DNA of 64,000 nucleotides. Origin: Dendrocalamus latiflorus. Taxonomy: Eukaryota > Streptophyta > Magnoliopsida > Poales > Poaceae. Below, one piece after another: positions 31,296 to 41,771 of this stretch. The notes beneath the pieces were generated by a model. It did not search any database. It was not told where the DNA came from and worked only from the letters and a program-made list of their open reading frames with translations. The stretch covers positions 33,169,092-33,233,091 of the forward strand of contig CM029640.1 in the NCBI GenBank assembly GCA_017311315.1, written 5' to 3'. Made by a program: the position numbers and the translations under genes. Each line of letters opens with the position of its first letter. Position 1 is the stretch's first letter.

Positions 31296-31886
31296 GTAAA
31301 ATTTTTGCTTTTTAGCCCAAAATTTAAAAGTTTTTTACATATGCACCCCTGGAGAAAAGATTTGCAAAAATGGACCCCTAGCACGGCGCCAATGCACATG
31401 GCGCCCATGGTACACGTGACGGCGCCATATTCGTCGGCGCCGTGAGTGGACACATAGGATCCACGGTGGCATAGCACGGCGCCAACTAACATGGCGCCGT
31501 CACGTGTACCCACGGCGCTAACGGTCGTGGCGCCGTTTCTTTGGACTTAAGCCCCTGCGCAGCCCCCGGCCCCCCACCACCCCTCAGTGTTCTGCTCGAA
31601 CAGACCAAGCAGAGAACATCCGCCGCCGCCGCCCCTCTCTCCCCTCCCCAAATCCATTCCAATCCATCGAATTTTTTTCGCGATTTTGCTTCCAAACCGA
31701 GCAAGCAAGGTGAGCTCCCTCTCCTCCTTTGATTTGTTGCAGTAGATATGGATTAGTTGAGGTACATTTCGTAGGGCAAAATTTGAAACCCTAGATGAGA
31801 TTAGTTGGATTTGGCTCGGTTTTAGGTTCGATTCGCAATAGATATGCATAATGTATTAGCAATAATGTGTATAGATCCGTTTCTAG
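31296..31886 (+). repeat. Left TIR of the MULE, with promoter and 5' UTR exon
   Basis: 591 bp. The outer 230 bp hold eight GGCGCC-type words and two CACGTG E-box cores. The inner part holds a GC-rich leader and a CAAG|GTGAGC splice donor at 31709/31710. The transposase start follows a TGCTATAG acceptor at 31938, so the leader is probably spliced. Confidence 0.9.
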
Positions 31887-31938
31887 GGTTTGATTATTGT
31901 ACGTAATGACTGAGATATGTTTGTTTGTTGTGCTATAG

Positions 31939-34732
31939 ATGGATAAGGTTGTGACTTTACACCATGGTGGTACTGTGAAGAGAAATGACAATGGGGGTGT
32001 TGATTTGGAGGGCATGGAAGAGACCACATTGCTATTTAGTTCACGTCCATCGTATGGTGAGGTCATTTATCGCTTGAAAGAGAGGTTGTGATGGACAGAT
32101 GAGCATGGTGATGTCGTTATGGAAGGATTGATTGATGTTGGGTCGTCAAAGGGGCCGCGTATAAAGAGATTGGTTTCGATTGGCAGCGACGGTGAATGGG
32201 ATAACTATGTGGCCATTGTTTTGGACTCAGAGGTCAGAGCACCTGACTTGTTTGTGCAGAGGGTGGTGAGAGATCAATCACCTCCTAGGGCTGCATTGGA
32301 TCCCAATGACTCACCGTTGGTTGGGTCACCGGATCATGAAGAGGTCGAGGTGCAAGTTGTATCCTCGGTTCAAGTATGTGAGGTTCCATTGACTCAGGTA
32401 GAAGCTGACTCTGAGGATGTCGATGACCGCTTTGTTGGTGGATTCGACGAGGAGACAGTGTTTGAGGAACCCATGGTTTGTGTAGCATCTAACAGGGTGG
32501 ATGTACAGCTTGCAGGAGACAAGGCTGCTTATGAGGATGCGAGGGCTGTGGACTCAGATGATGACAGACCAGTCACAGGTTTGACGTCTAGCGAAATTGA
32601 GATGTTGAGAAGAATGTTTCCTGGCCGTGATCCACTAGTGTCCGATTATAATGACCTAAGCAACGCACATAGGGCTGTCGCGGATGGAGGGCAAACGCAG
32701 AGGGACGTACCTAGGCCTGGGGCTAGTATCATAATTCAGAAGGGTCATGTCTTTGAGGATATGTCGGCATTGAAGATGTGGCTGAAAAAGTACTCGATCG
32801 TGCACAACCGTCCATACCGGGTTAAGAACTCATACGCCAAACGTCGGTACACCATCAAATGTGAGAGCACAGGGTGTGCATGGAAAGTCTGTGCCAGGAA
32901 GGTGAAGGGTACGGAGAGGTTTAAGATTACAACTGTGGATGGACCGCACAGCTGTGGGTCTTCCGAGCCCAGCCAGAAACATCGTCAGTTGACTTCTCGG
33001 TTCATTGCAACCCGCCTGTACCCCATGATAAAGCACATGCCGACGATGCGCGTGGCAGCAGTGATAGAGGCCGTTAAACTGAAGTGGCACTACACAATCA
33101 AGTATGGGAAAGCATGGAGGGCGCAACAACGTGCTTTAAAGTTGATTTATGGTGATTGGGAGGAGGCGTATGAGCGTTTGCCGGCCATGTTGAACGCAAT
33201 TAAAGCGGCCAATGCAGGAATGCAGTATGAGTACGTGCCTAAGCCCGATGTATGGATTAATGGAAGACAGATATTTTTTCGAGCATTCTGGTGCTTTGGT
33301 CAGTGTGTCGAGGCTTTCAAACATTGTAGGCCTGTTTTGTCAATTGATGGGACGTTCCTGTTGGGCAAGTATGAGGGAACGTTGTTGATTTCTATTGGTT
33401 GTGATGCGGACAACTCGCTTGTGCCGTTGGCTTTTGCTTTGGTGGAGAAGGAGGACAAATCTAGCTGGGCTTGGTTTCTACGGCTTGTACGGATCCATGT
33501 GGTTGGCCCGGGGAGGGAGGTATGTGTGTTGTCTGACAGGCACGCTGGGATCTTGAGCGCCGTTAAGGAAGTGATACCAGGACATTCACCTGTGCATCAT
33601 CGTTGGTGCACAAGGCACCTTGCAGAGAACTTGTTCAAAAAAGATGGGGTGAAGGCCAACTTTGCACTTTTCGAGGAGGTATGTCGCCAGAGGGAGGTAA
33701 AGCTGTTTGATGAGAAGTTAGAGGAGTTGAAAACGAAAACCAATGCCGAGGGTCGTGATTGGATAAGGGGTTTAATGAGAGATGTGCACAAATGGTCAAG
33801 GGCTCATGACCCATTGGGAAGGAGGTATGGGTTTATGACTAGCAACATGGCAGAATGCTTCAACAGGCTGCTTAAGGGGGCGCGTGGATTGCCAGTTACC
33901 GCAATTGCGGCGTTCACTTTCTACAAGTGTGTTGCATGGTTTGTCAACCGGCACCGGGAAACCTCAGACATGTTAAGGGCACATGCACGTTGGCCACCTC
34001 GTCCTCACGGCTTCATTACCAAAGCGAATATGCAAGCCAATGAACAGGAGTACCACTGTTTTGACCATGTGACGGGCACGTATGAGGTTGTTGAGGGTGG
34101 AGGGACAACCGAGAATGGAGAGCTCCGAGAGGCCCGAAAGCATAAGGTCGTGATTACATCCTTCACATGCACATGCGGTGTTCCCGACAAGTTCCATTTT
34201 CCATGCTCCCACATGGTGACCGCATGTAGGGCCCGGAATGTCGATGTTGAGACCAAAATCCCGAGACTATTCAGCGTGGATGCATTGGTGAGGACATGGG
34301 CCCCACGGTTCGAGCCATATCGTGATGAAAGCGAGTGGCCACTTTACTCGGGTCCAAGGTACATAGCGGACGCGGGGTTACGTTGGCACAAGAGGGGCAG
34401 CAGGAAGCGGTCAAGGTACAAGATGGATATGGATCGGATACCTGGTCGCACCAAGAGGGGTAGGGCAAATCCCTTCGTTGAGGACCCACGGGAGACACAT
34501 TGCGGTATGTGTGGTCTAATGGGTCACAATTCACGGACGTGTCGACGTCGTTCCACTCAGGTTAGCAGCGTTAGGTCTAGAGAGCATAATTTTTACATAT
34601 TTTGTTATTTTTATCACTAACGTAATTTTGATTGCACAGGATGGCGAGGTACCGGCTGGTGGACGAGTTCTACGACAGAGAGCCCCGCGGCAAGCTCACG
34701 ATGATTCCCATACTGCGTCCTCCAACCCATGA
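31939..34732 (+). CDS. mudrA-type MULE transposase
   Basis: Frame from ATG 31939 through TCAG|GTTAGC (34560/34561) to exon 2 34640-34732, ending at TGA 34730-34732. TGA 32089-32091 interrupts codon 51. ATG 32119 would give a protein lacking only the poorly conserved head. Numbered from 32119: an acidic N-terminal region, a MuDR DNA-binding domain (~215-290, FEDMSALKMWLKKYS, ESTGCAWKVCARK), then the MULE DDE core. Asp410 lies in LSIDGTFLLG, Asp473 in VLSDRHAGI and Glu579 in NMAECFNRLL. After it come a SWIM zinc finger (CTCGVPDKFHFPCSH) and a CX2CX4HX4C knuckle (CGMCGLMGHNSRTC). It cuts and pastes MULE ends by TIR binding. All catalytic and zinc residues are present. Expression would start in the left TIR. 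Confidence 0.9.
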
Positions 34733-34740
34733 TGATGAGA

Positions 34741-34915
34741 GTTGTGTGTATGTGTATGTGTATTTTATATGTGTGCATGACGATGTATGTGTGTATATAT
34801 GTATGTGTATGTGTGTATGTATGATTTGAGACTTTATTGAGAGTTATGATTTGATGTATGTATGTATGTATATATGTATGTTTCATATGTGAATGTATGT
34901 ATATGTGTGCATGTG
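34741..34915 (+). repeat. TGTATG-type microsatellite
   Basis: Imperfect run of TGTATG/TGTGTATG units directly after the transposase stop, in the likely 3' UTR. Confidence 0.75.
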
Positions 34916-34967
34916 TTTATATGCAGAAACAGACAGCTCTTTGCTGTTTTCTGTAGGTTTCCGTATT

Positions 34968-35128
34968 ACGGCGCCAAAGACTCTGGCGCCATGATACTTA
35001 AGAACGGCGCCTGTACCTTTGGCGCCACATTCTGGCGCCAAACTTTTGTGTGCCGAACTCCAATATTTCGGCGCCATAGTGATTGGCGCCGTGGCACTTT
35101 TATACGGCGCCAGGTTGTTTGGCGCCGT
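34968..35128. repeat. Internal GGCGCC array between the two MULE genes
   Basis: Nine GGCGCC hexamers in about 160 bp, spaced 14-36 bp, each flanked by CA/TG or AC/GT (ACGGCGCCA, CTGGCGCCA, TTGGCGCCGT). The same word class fills the outer TIRs. It lies in the gap where the two convergent transcripts meet. Confidence 0.85.
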
Positions 35129-35336
35129 TAGTACTGCACTTGCTTTATTTGCAAGCTCGGCCTAGTTGTTTCGTTCCATCCGCACATACAATACTAATTG
35201 GCATTCACCAAATGAATAAGCACAGCCCAAAATAACATACTGAGTGCATACATCCACATACATACATAGTCCACATACATAGTTTATAAATTTTCAGAAA
35301 ATACATACGTCCGCATACATCAAACATTAAAATAAC

Positions 35337-35876
35337 CTACTGAGTGCATCGAGGCCACTTCCCCTTCCTCTGAGCATCAGGGTACTGCTCAAGGGCTGCC
35401 TTGGCACGCCGCGCTCTCTCTAGCTTCTTCTGCCTTTCTCCCTTGCGCTTTGCCGCAGCCCTCCTACGCTCCTCCTCACGGTGTTCCCTCGCGGCCTCCT
35501 CCTGTTTCTTCTCCCTTTCCCACCTCTCCTTTCGTTCTTCATCCCACTTCTTATTGGCGTCAAGATATTGTTTGTCATCCTCAGCGATCGCAGTGTCGAT
35601 CCACTGCTCAAAATCACAAAGCGGTGGAGGCTCCTGCAAATGTACGCATTCGTTAAACCAACAGAATTAATACGAATTCGATGAATCGACAATATAACAT
35701 ACCATCTTGCCGAGGACAACGGCGCCACGTGGCGGATCAAACGCCCAGTTGGCGCACATCCAGTACCTCTGCCTATATGTATCCGGATCATCCGACCGTT
35801 CCACTTTGCAAGGATCACCGCAATAACACATCGGCACGGGAACACCGGATGGAGGTGGCAAACGAGTGAAGCCCAT
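35337..35876 (-). CDS. GRF-type zinc-finger / coiled-coil protein, second MULE gene
   Basis: Minus strand, exons 35703-35876 and 35337-35633 (GT/AG), joined in phase 0 to 156 residues. MGFTRLPPPSGVPVP leads into a GRF-like finger (MCYCGDPCKVERSDD, then YRQRYWMCANW: three close Cys and one distal Cys). Then EPPPLCDFEQWID and a long charged coiled coil (KKWDEERKERWEREKKQEE). It stops at TGA 35337-35339. Similar short ORFs recur in grass MULEs, but I know of no assigned function. A TTTTAG acceptor six bases before the ATG pairs with a donor at 36155/36154 in the right TIR, so its leader is probably spliced as for the transposase. No break seen. Confidence 0.78.
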
Positions 35877-35978
35877 GACAACCTAAAATGCGAAATGAAT
35901 AAGATTTATAATTTTTCTCGTTTCTAACCCTAGGTTAGCTAGTTACCCAAATCAAACTCTAATCCAACTAATTTCAAT

Positions 35979-36571
35979 CTAGAAACGGATCTATACACAT
36001 TATTACTAATACATTACGCATATCTATTGCGAATCGAACCTAAAACCGAACCAAATCCAACTAATCTCATCTAGGGTTTCAAATTTTGCCCTACGAAATG
36101 TACCTCAACTAATCCATATCTACTGCAACAAATCAAAGGAGGAGAGGGAGCTCACCTTGCTTGCTCGGTTTGGAAGCAAAATCGCGAAAAAATTCGATGG
36201 ATTGGAATGGATTTGGGGAGGGGAGAGAGGGGCGGCGGCGGCGGCGGCTGTTCTCTGCTCGGTCAGTTCGAGCAGAGCACTGAGGGGTGGTGGGGGGCCG
36301 GGGGCTGCGCAGGGGCTTAAGTCCAAGGAAACGGCGCCACGACCGTTAGCGCCGTGGGTACACGTGACGGCGCCATGTTAGTTGGCGCTGTGCTATGCCA
36401 CCGTGGATCCTACGTGTCCACTCACGGCGACGACGAATATGGCGCCGTCACGTGTACCATGGGCGCCATGTGCATTGGCGCCGTGCTAGGGGTCCATTTT
36501 TGCAAATCTTTTCTCCAGGGGTCCATATGTAAAAAACTTTTAAATTTTGGGCTAAAAAGCAAAAATTTTAC
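35979..36571 (-). repeat. Right TIR of the MULE
   Basis: 593 bp, inverted copy of 31296-31886 with roughly ten differences by eye. It carries the same promoter, leader and splice donor (CAAG|GTGAGC at 36156/36155 on minus) and drives the GRF-finger gene. Confidence 0.9.
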
Positions 36572-36602
36572 GATGTACGATAAGCATGAACACGACAAGT
36601 AT

Positions 36603-36832
36603 GGTCCCGTTTGGCACAACTCTAGCTCCGAGATCTATGCTGGATCTGTAGTTTGTTGACTAAATTAAAGTGATTTAAATATTTTTATTTAATATATAAT
36701 ATAAATGAAATGAGTCATGTAAATGCACTTAACATGCCTGCAACTCTAGATCCAAGATTTCCTAGAGCTACAGATGACCAGCTCTAGGAAATCTATAGAT
36801 TTCCTAGAGCTAGAGCTCTGCCAAACGGGGCC
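36603..36832. mobile_element. 230-bp MITE
   Basis: The ends GGTCCCGTTTGGCACAACTC and GAGCTCTGCCAAACGGGGCC are imperfect inverted repeats, with TAT on both sides (36600-36602 and 36833-36835). The interior has nested palindromic CTAGAGCTA/TTTCCTAGAGC words. A 3-bp target duplication fits PIF/Harbinger or CACTA-type MITEs; the class is open. Confidence 0.6.
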
Positions 36833-37041
36833 TATATCTTTAAAAGCCAATTTAAGTATGCACGCCCGTGCCAGACAGATTAAACTGTCCTAATTTTATT
36901 GAGCCTGCTTAAATCAGCAATCGAAAAAAAGATTGCAGTCAAGAGATACACCGACCGGACGATAAAAAATTCTCCTTTACAATACAGCTCCAAAGACACA
37001 ATTAGTGTTGTCTTGGCAAGTATGGTTTGAAATATGGACGC

Positions 37042-37893
37042 TGTTGTAAGGGGGTCTTACGACCTCTCAAGATCTTCCACGACCGGTTAGGGTCGTTTAC
37101 GACCGGTGAGGATTGAGTACGACCAGTTCTGGATGCTTGCGACCAATTCCGATCGCTTCAAACTCTTCCGATCACTTTTTCAACGTGGTCGTAAATTTAC
37201 TGTAGCAATTTACGACCACTCTGCAATATCGCTGCCGCTGCCTTCCTTCAGCCGCTCGAGATACCGTGATCGCAACCTTCTACGATCACGCAGTGATGCT
37301 GGCGATCACTGTTTACCGTAGTCGAACACCCGTACGACCACGTTCACTTCCTTCAACGTGGTCGGAGTCGCTTCCGACCACGTACTGGTCTTCTCGGCGT
37401 AGTCGTAACTCCCTACGACCACCTTCAACTCCTTACGACCACCTTCACCGTGGTCGCAACCTTTCCTGCGTAGTCGAAGAATTACTGTTACCTTTGCCGT
37501 GATCGTAGCGCCTCTCGATCACGCCCGCAGGAACTTCGCCGTGGTCGTAACTCCTCCCGATCACGCTTGCGGTGATCGTGAGTCCTTCCGACCACGCCTT
37601 GCACAATCACACGACAAAACAATGCTTTGTGTGTTTCTCTCTTTTTGGTATTTTCTCAATGGCTTGGTGTATCTTGGTTACATGACTACCTCTCCTTATA
37701 TACCCGGTTCTACGACTTTAGCACGGGTTCGACTACGATTACAATTCCGACTCCGATACGACTTCTAATTCGACTTTGATACGACCTCGTCTAGAACTCG
37801 GTCTCAATCTTCGACTCCTGATTTCTCCTCCGTCTTGACTTCGATTACTTCCGAACTTTGTATGCGTCTTCTAAAACAAGATTATTTCCAACA
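37042..37893 (-). repeat. 3' LTR of the Copia element (minus)
   Basis: 852 bp. Rich in CGACCA/TGGTCG and GATCACG words (at least 14 CGACC/GGTCG hits in the left 560 bp). On minus, CCGGGTATATAAGG near 37697-37711 is a TATA region, so the word-rich part is downstream of the start site, in R/U5. Confidence 0.92.
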
Positions 37894-37907
37894 TTCTCTC
37901 CCTAATC
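37894..37907 (-). other. Polypurine tract of the Copia element
   Basis: Minus strand GATTAGGGAGAGAA touches the 3' LTR. Confidence 0.75.
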
Positions 37908-37924
37908 TTGTTTTAGTATTTCCA

Positions 37925-40251
37925 TCATGTCGATCTTCTTCCTTGATCACTTTGACGTTCTCCTGCTTCTGCTTCTTCCTTGACCGGGCTTTCTGGGCTG
38001 GAGCACCTGCTCCCACAGCTTTTGCTCTGGTCGTTTCCTTCCTGCTCACATTTTCTCCACCAGCAACTCGTTTCACTGTTGTGTGGTCTTGCTTTCGACC
38101 ATCGTCCTTCACGCCATGCTTTCTCCCGCCACCTCGGGATCCAAACTCCAGGCTTTTGACTGCCTTCTTTTGGTCTTGTGGGAGCTCCTCCTGAGCTTCT
38201 GATTTCCACAACCTTGCTTACTTCATGTGATCTACGCTGACCACTCAAGCTCTTGTTGCTTCGACCTTCCTTTGCACCAGTAGCACCTGGTACGACTTCA
38301 CCTTGCTTTCCTCCATCTGCATGCGAGTAAGCACCTCCTATGTTGTTTGCTACGACTTCGCCTGCTGTGTGTGGTCGATGTTGACCACCTGGGCCACCCC
38401 TTCTCTTCTCGGCTGCGGTTGCTACATGTGGTCCGTGTCGACCACTGTTTACTTCATGCGACCAGTGTCGACCACTCGGGCCGATGCTTCGACCATCCAG
38501 GCCGATCCTGGGACCTGTGCGTGCAAGTAGTCGTTCGAAGTCGACTACTCGTGCACCGCTGGTTTGCTGCGGTCGTAATGTGTTTCGACCACGTTCAAAC
38601 CTTGTTTGCCATGGTCGATTGCCCTCTCGACCACGTTCGATCATCGTTTGCCGTAGTCGATTGTCCTCTCGACCACGTCCAATCACTTCAGCCGACTTGT
38701 TCGTTACGACTACAGGTTCTTTTCTGCTGTCTGTCACGACTTGCTTCTCTCCCGACTTGCTTGTTACGACTTCAAGCTGGCCTTCGACTACTAGTAGATG
38801 AAGTCGTTCACATTCTGGTTCCTCCAGAACCCTTTGCATGCCATCTGGTTTCCAGATTTTCAATGGTAGCTTGTACAACCGATTTGCTGACTTTTGCACC
38901 TTCATTAGCAGCCGCTCTCTGTTGTTGAAAACTCTCAGGTGATTATCTTTGAGCTCGATCCGGCAACCTTCTTCGGTCATTTGTCCAAGACTTATGACAT
39001 TGCTGCAAAGACTTGGTATGTAATATACATCTGACAATGGTCTTCGACTTCCATCCTTGCATTTCAACAGAATTGTCCCCTTTCCTCTGATCTGCACGGT
39101 TGAGCCGTCTCCAAACTTCACTTTGCCGAGTACTTTCTCATCTAGCTCATGAAACATTGAATATGTTCCTGTCATATGATTGCTAGCTCCATTGTCGAGG
39201 TACCAATCTGACTGTTCCTGAGACTCCTCTCCCTTCTCCATCAAACTAGGAAACACCTTCCCTTCGTTCAGTAGCACCATTGTCGGTTCTTCAACAGTGC
39301 AGTGCGACAACAGTAGCGTTGGTTCTGTGAGTTCAGAGGTTTGAGCCATGTTGACTTCTTCGACTTTCTTCTTGCTCCTGCATTTTGCAGCATAGTGCCC
39401 ATACTTCTTGCAGTTATGGCACTGAATGTGGCTTCGACATTCGGCAGCATAATGGCCGAATTTTTCACACTCGAAACATTGAATGTGAGACTTATCTTGA
39501 AATCTTCCACCTCGACCAGTTCCACGACCACCTCTTCCTCCTCTTCCGGACTGAAATCCACGACCTTGCTGGTCATATGAGTCTGTCTGGTCTGGATTGT
39601 CTTGATTCCTCGTGTCCTCCTTAGCGAGCAACATTTGTTGGTTGTAGTACCCTTGTCCTTCGTTGTCGGCTTGGTAACTTTTTAGGAGCTGCTCGTGTGC
39701 TTTGAGCGCCCCAGTCACCTCCTCAATCTTCATCTTCGAGAGGTCTTGTGAGTACGTGATCGTAGTTACGACCGGAAGAAACTTCTCTGGTAGCACTCTC
39801 AAATACTTCTTCACTGCCACCTCATCTTTCAAGTCGTCGCCGAGAGATTTGATCTCGTTCACGACTTCGTTGAATCGACCAGAGAACTCTTCCACGGTCT
39901 GACTCTTCCCCATCTTCATGGCTTCAAACTCACTTCTTAAGGTTTGAAGTCGAACTTCCTTCACTCGATCTACTCCTTGTGCATTATCTGTAGAGTAGTC
40001 CAGACGTCTTTCGCCGTCTCCTTACCGACTAGCTGCCGCATCATCGAGTCGGGCACAGCTTGATAGATCGCTGCCATCGCCATCTTGTCGAGACGACCAT
40101 CGAGGACCTTGTCCTTCTCCTTTGGTTCGACCGCACCCCAGACGCCTTGCGCGATCATGTTGACCTTCATCTTCATCGCCCAGACCGGATAGTTGTCCGA
40201 ACTGAGGATCGGGTACTGCAGCGACACGCTCTGCTTCGCCGTGTCAGCCAT
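37925..40251 (-). pseudogene. Copia gag-protease with replaced 3' half
   Basis: Starts MADTAKQSVSLQYPILSS at 40251 (UBN2-type gag). One frame change occurs at about 39970, where TAG follows QIMHKE, and gag resumes at VKEVRLQTLRSEFEAMKMGK. Two CX2CX4HX4C knuckles (CFECEKFGHYAAEC, CHNCKKYGHYAAKC) and a protease site WYLDNGASNHMTG follow, then the conserved post-protease stretch up to RLYKLPLKI near 38860. There the expected integrase zinc finger is missing. Instead about 300 codons of Arg/Gly/Ser-rich sequence (RGREDNRLRQTMIERGREGN and similar) continue to a stop at 37925. This tail is made of the same CGACC/GGTCG words as the LTR, so it is probably not a functional protein domain. Gag and protease would act in particle assembly. 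Confidence 0.85.
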
Positions 40252-40261
40252 GTTTAACCAC

Positions 40262-40274
40262 GGCTCTGATACCA
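40262..40274 (-). other. Primer-binding site, initiator Met-tRNA type
   Basis: Minus strand TGGTATCAGAGCC, two bases from the LTR, is the classic Copia primer site. Confidence 0.9.
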
Positions 40275-40276
40275 AC

Positions 40277-41128
40277 TGTTGTAAGGGGGTCTTACGACCT
40301 CTCAAGATCTTCCACGACCGGTTAGGGTCGTTTACGACCGGTGAGGATTGAGTACGACCAGTTCTGGATGCTTGCGACCAATTCCGATCGCTTCAAACTC
40401 TTCCGATCACTTTTTCAACGTGGTCGTAAATTTACTGTAGCAATTTACGACCACTCTGCAATATCGCTGCCGCTGCCTCCCTTCAGCCGCTCGAGATACC
40501 GTGATCGCAACCTTCTACGATCACGCAGTGATGCTGGCGATCACTGTTTACCGTAGTCGAACACCCGTACGACCACGTTCACTTCCTTCAACGTGGTCGG
40601 AGTCGCTTCCGACCACGTACTGGTCTTCTCGGCGTAGTCGTAACTCCCTACGACCACCTTCAACTCCTTACGACCACCTTCACCGTGGTCGCAACCTTTC
40701 CTGCGTAGTCGAAGAATTACTGTTACCTTTGCCGTGATCGTAGCGCCTCTCGATCACGCCCGCAGGAACTTCGCCGTGGTCGTAACTCCTCCCGATCACG
40801 CTTGCGGTGATCGTGAGTCCTTCCGACCACGCCTTGCACAATCACACGACAAAACAATGCTTTGTGTGTTTCCCTCTTTTTGGTATTTTCTCAATGGCTT
40901 GGTGTATCTTGGTTACATGACTACCTCTCCTTATATACCCGGTTCTACGACTTTAGCACGGGTTCGACTACGATTACAATTCCGACTCCGATACGACTTC
41001 TAATTCGACTTTGATACGACCTCGTCTAGAACTCGGTCTCAATCTTCGACTCCTGATTTCTCCTCCGTCTTGACTTCGATTACTTCCGAACTTTGTATGC
41101 GTCTTCTAAAACAAGATTATTTCCAACA
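40277..41128 (-). repeat. 5' LTR of the Copia element (minus)
   Basis: Pairs with 37042-37893 with two differences seen by eye (TCC/TTC near 40479, C/T near 40872). Confidence 0.92.
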
Positions 41129-41133
41129 GACGC

Positions 41134-41771
41134 ATGTGATTTCATAGCAAGAGAAGCCAAAAGTCGTTGAAAAACTAAAAAGAACATGGCGATACTTTGG
41201 CTTCAACTCCACGTACAAACAAGATTTTAATTGGGATACTCTTACTGAAGGCGAAGGTAGCAATGAAGCTGCAAGAAAGAGATCAAGCCGTTGAACTCGC
41301 ATGAGTGGGTGGGTGATTGATTCAAAAGAAAGTACGCATGTGTATTGCTTACAGTAACTAATTAAGATGGTTCGGTAGGAAATCTCTTTAAAGAAAAAAA
41401 GGCTCATTAGTAAATTAATGGAGAAATGTTCATGTTATAATATAAGAGCGTCCTAATAGAATGGCCAATGGTGTAGAGATGTTTTGAGCTCTGGGTCAGT
41501 GAAGTGCAGAATTGGGCAACAGCACACTAAGTGCAATTAGCGCCTGCTATTCCGCCAAGGCCAGCCGTCCTTTGTTGGTGTCTTCCTGAATGGAGGAGTC
41601 TACATGTATGGCGTATTTCGCTCTTTCTAGATGTTGCACCGAGTGTAGATGACCACTGCTCCCAAGTCCGGCTCCAGTTCCTTCGGAATCCCATTCGATT
41701 ACCTTTTCGCCACCATCGCTAGCTGCAGCGGTGCAGTATTTAGCTCGCTGAAACAAACTGCAGCTGACGCC
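41134..41771. other. Spacer between two retroelements
   Basis: No gene recognised. It forms the left flank of the nested long-LTR cluster. Confidence 0.4.

Larger units (their letters stand above)
31296..36571 (+). mobile_element. Complete MuDR-like MULE, 5.3 kb
   Basis: Terminal inverted repeats of about 590 bp start GTAAAATTTTTGCTTTTTAG on both strands. They are flanked by a perfect 9-bp duplication GATGTACGA (31287-31295 and 36572-36580), the size diagnostic for Mutator elements. Inside are a mudrA-type transposase on plus and a GRF-zinc-finger gene on minus, convergent. The arms are about 98% identical by eye. The transposase has one early in-frame stop, so this copy may be non-autonomous unless translation starts downstream. 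Confidence 0.95.
37042..41128 (-). mobile_element. Young Copia element with gag-protease only, 4.1 kb
   Basis: LTRs 37042-37893 and 40277-41128 (852 bp each, TGTTGTAAGG on plus, ending TTTCCAACA) are flanked by GACGC at 37037-37041 and 41129-41133. I see two differences between the LTRs, under 0.1 million years at 1.3e-8. Orientation is minus: primer site next to 40277, purine tract next to 37893. The interior codes gag and protease and then an odd basic region. Integrase, RT and RNase H are absent, so it needs a partner element to move. Recent insertion shows that it did. Confidence 0.93.

Noticed and set aside
31178..31704. Open frames of 72-111 codons over the left MULE TIR
   Set aside because: Mirror frames occur in the right TIR; they arise from the repeated GGCGCC and leader DNA, not from a gene.
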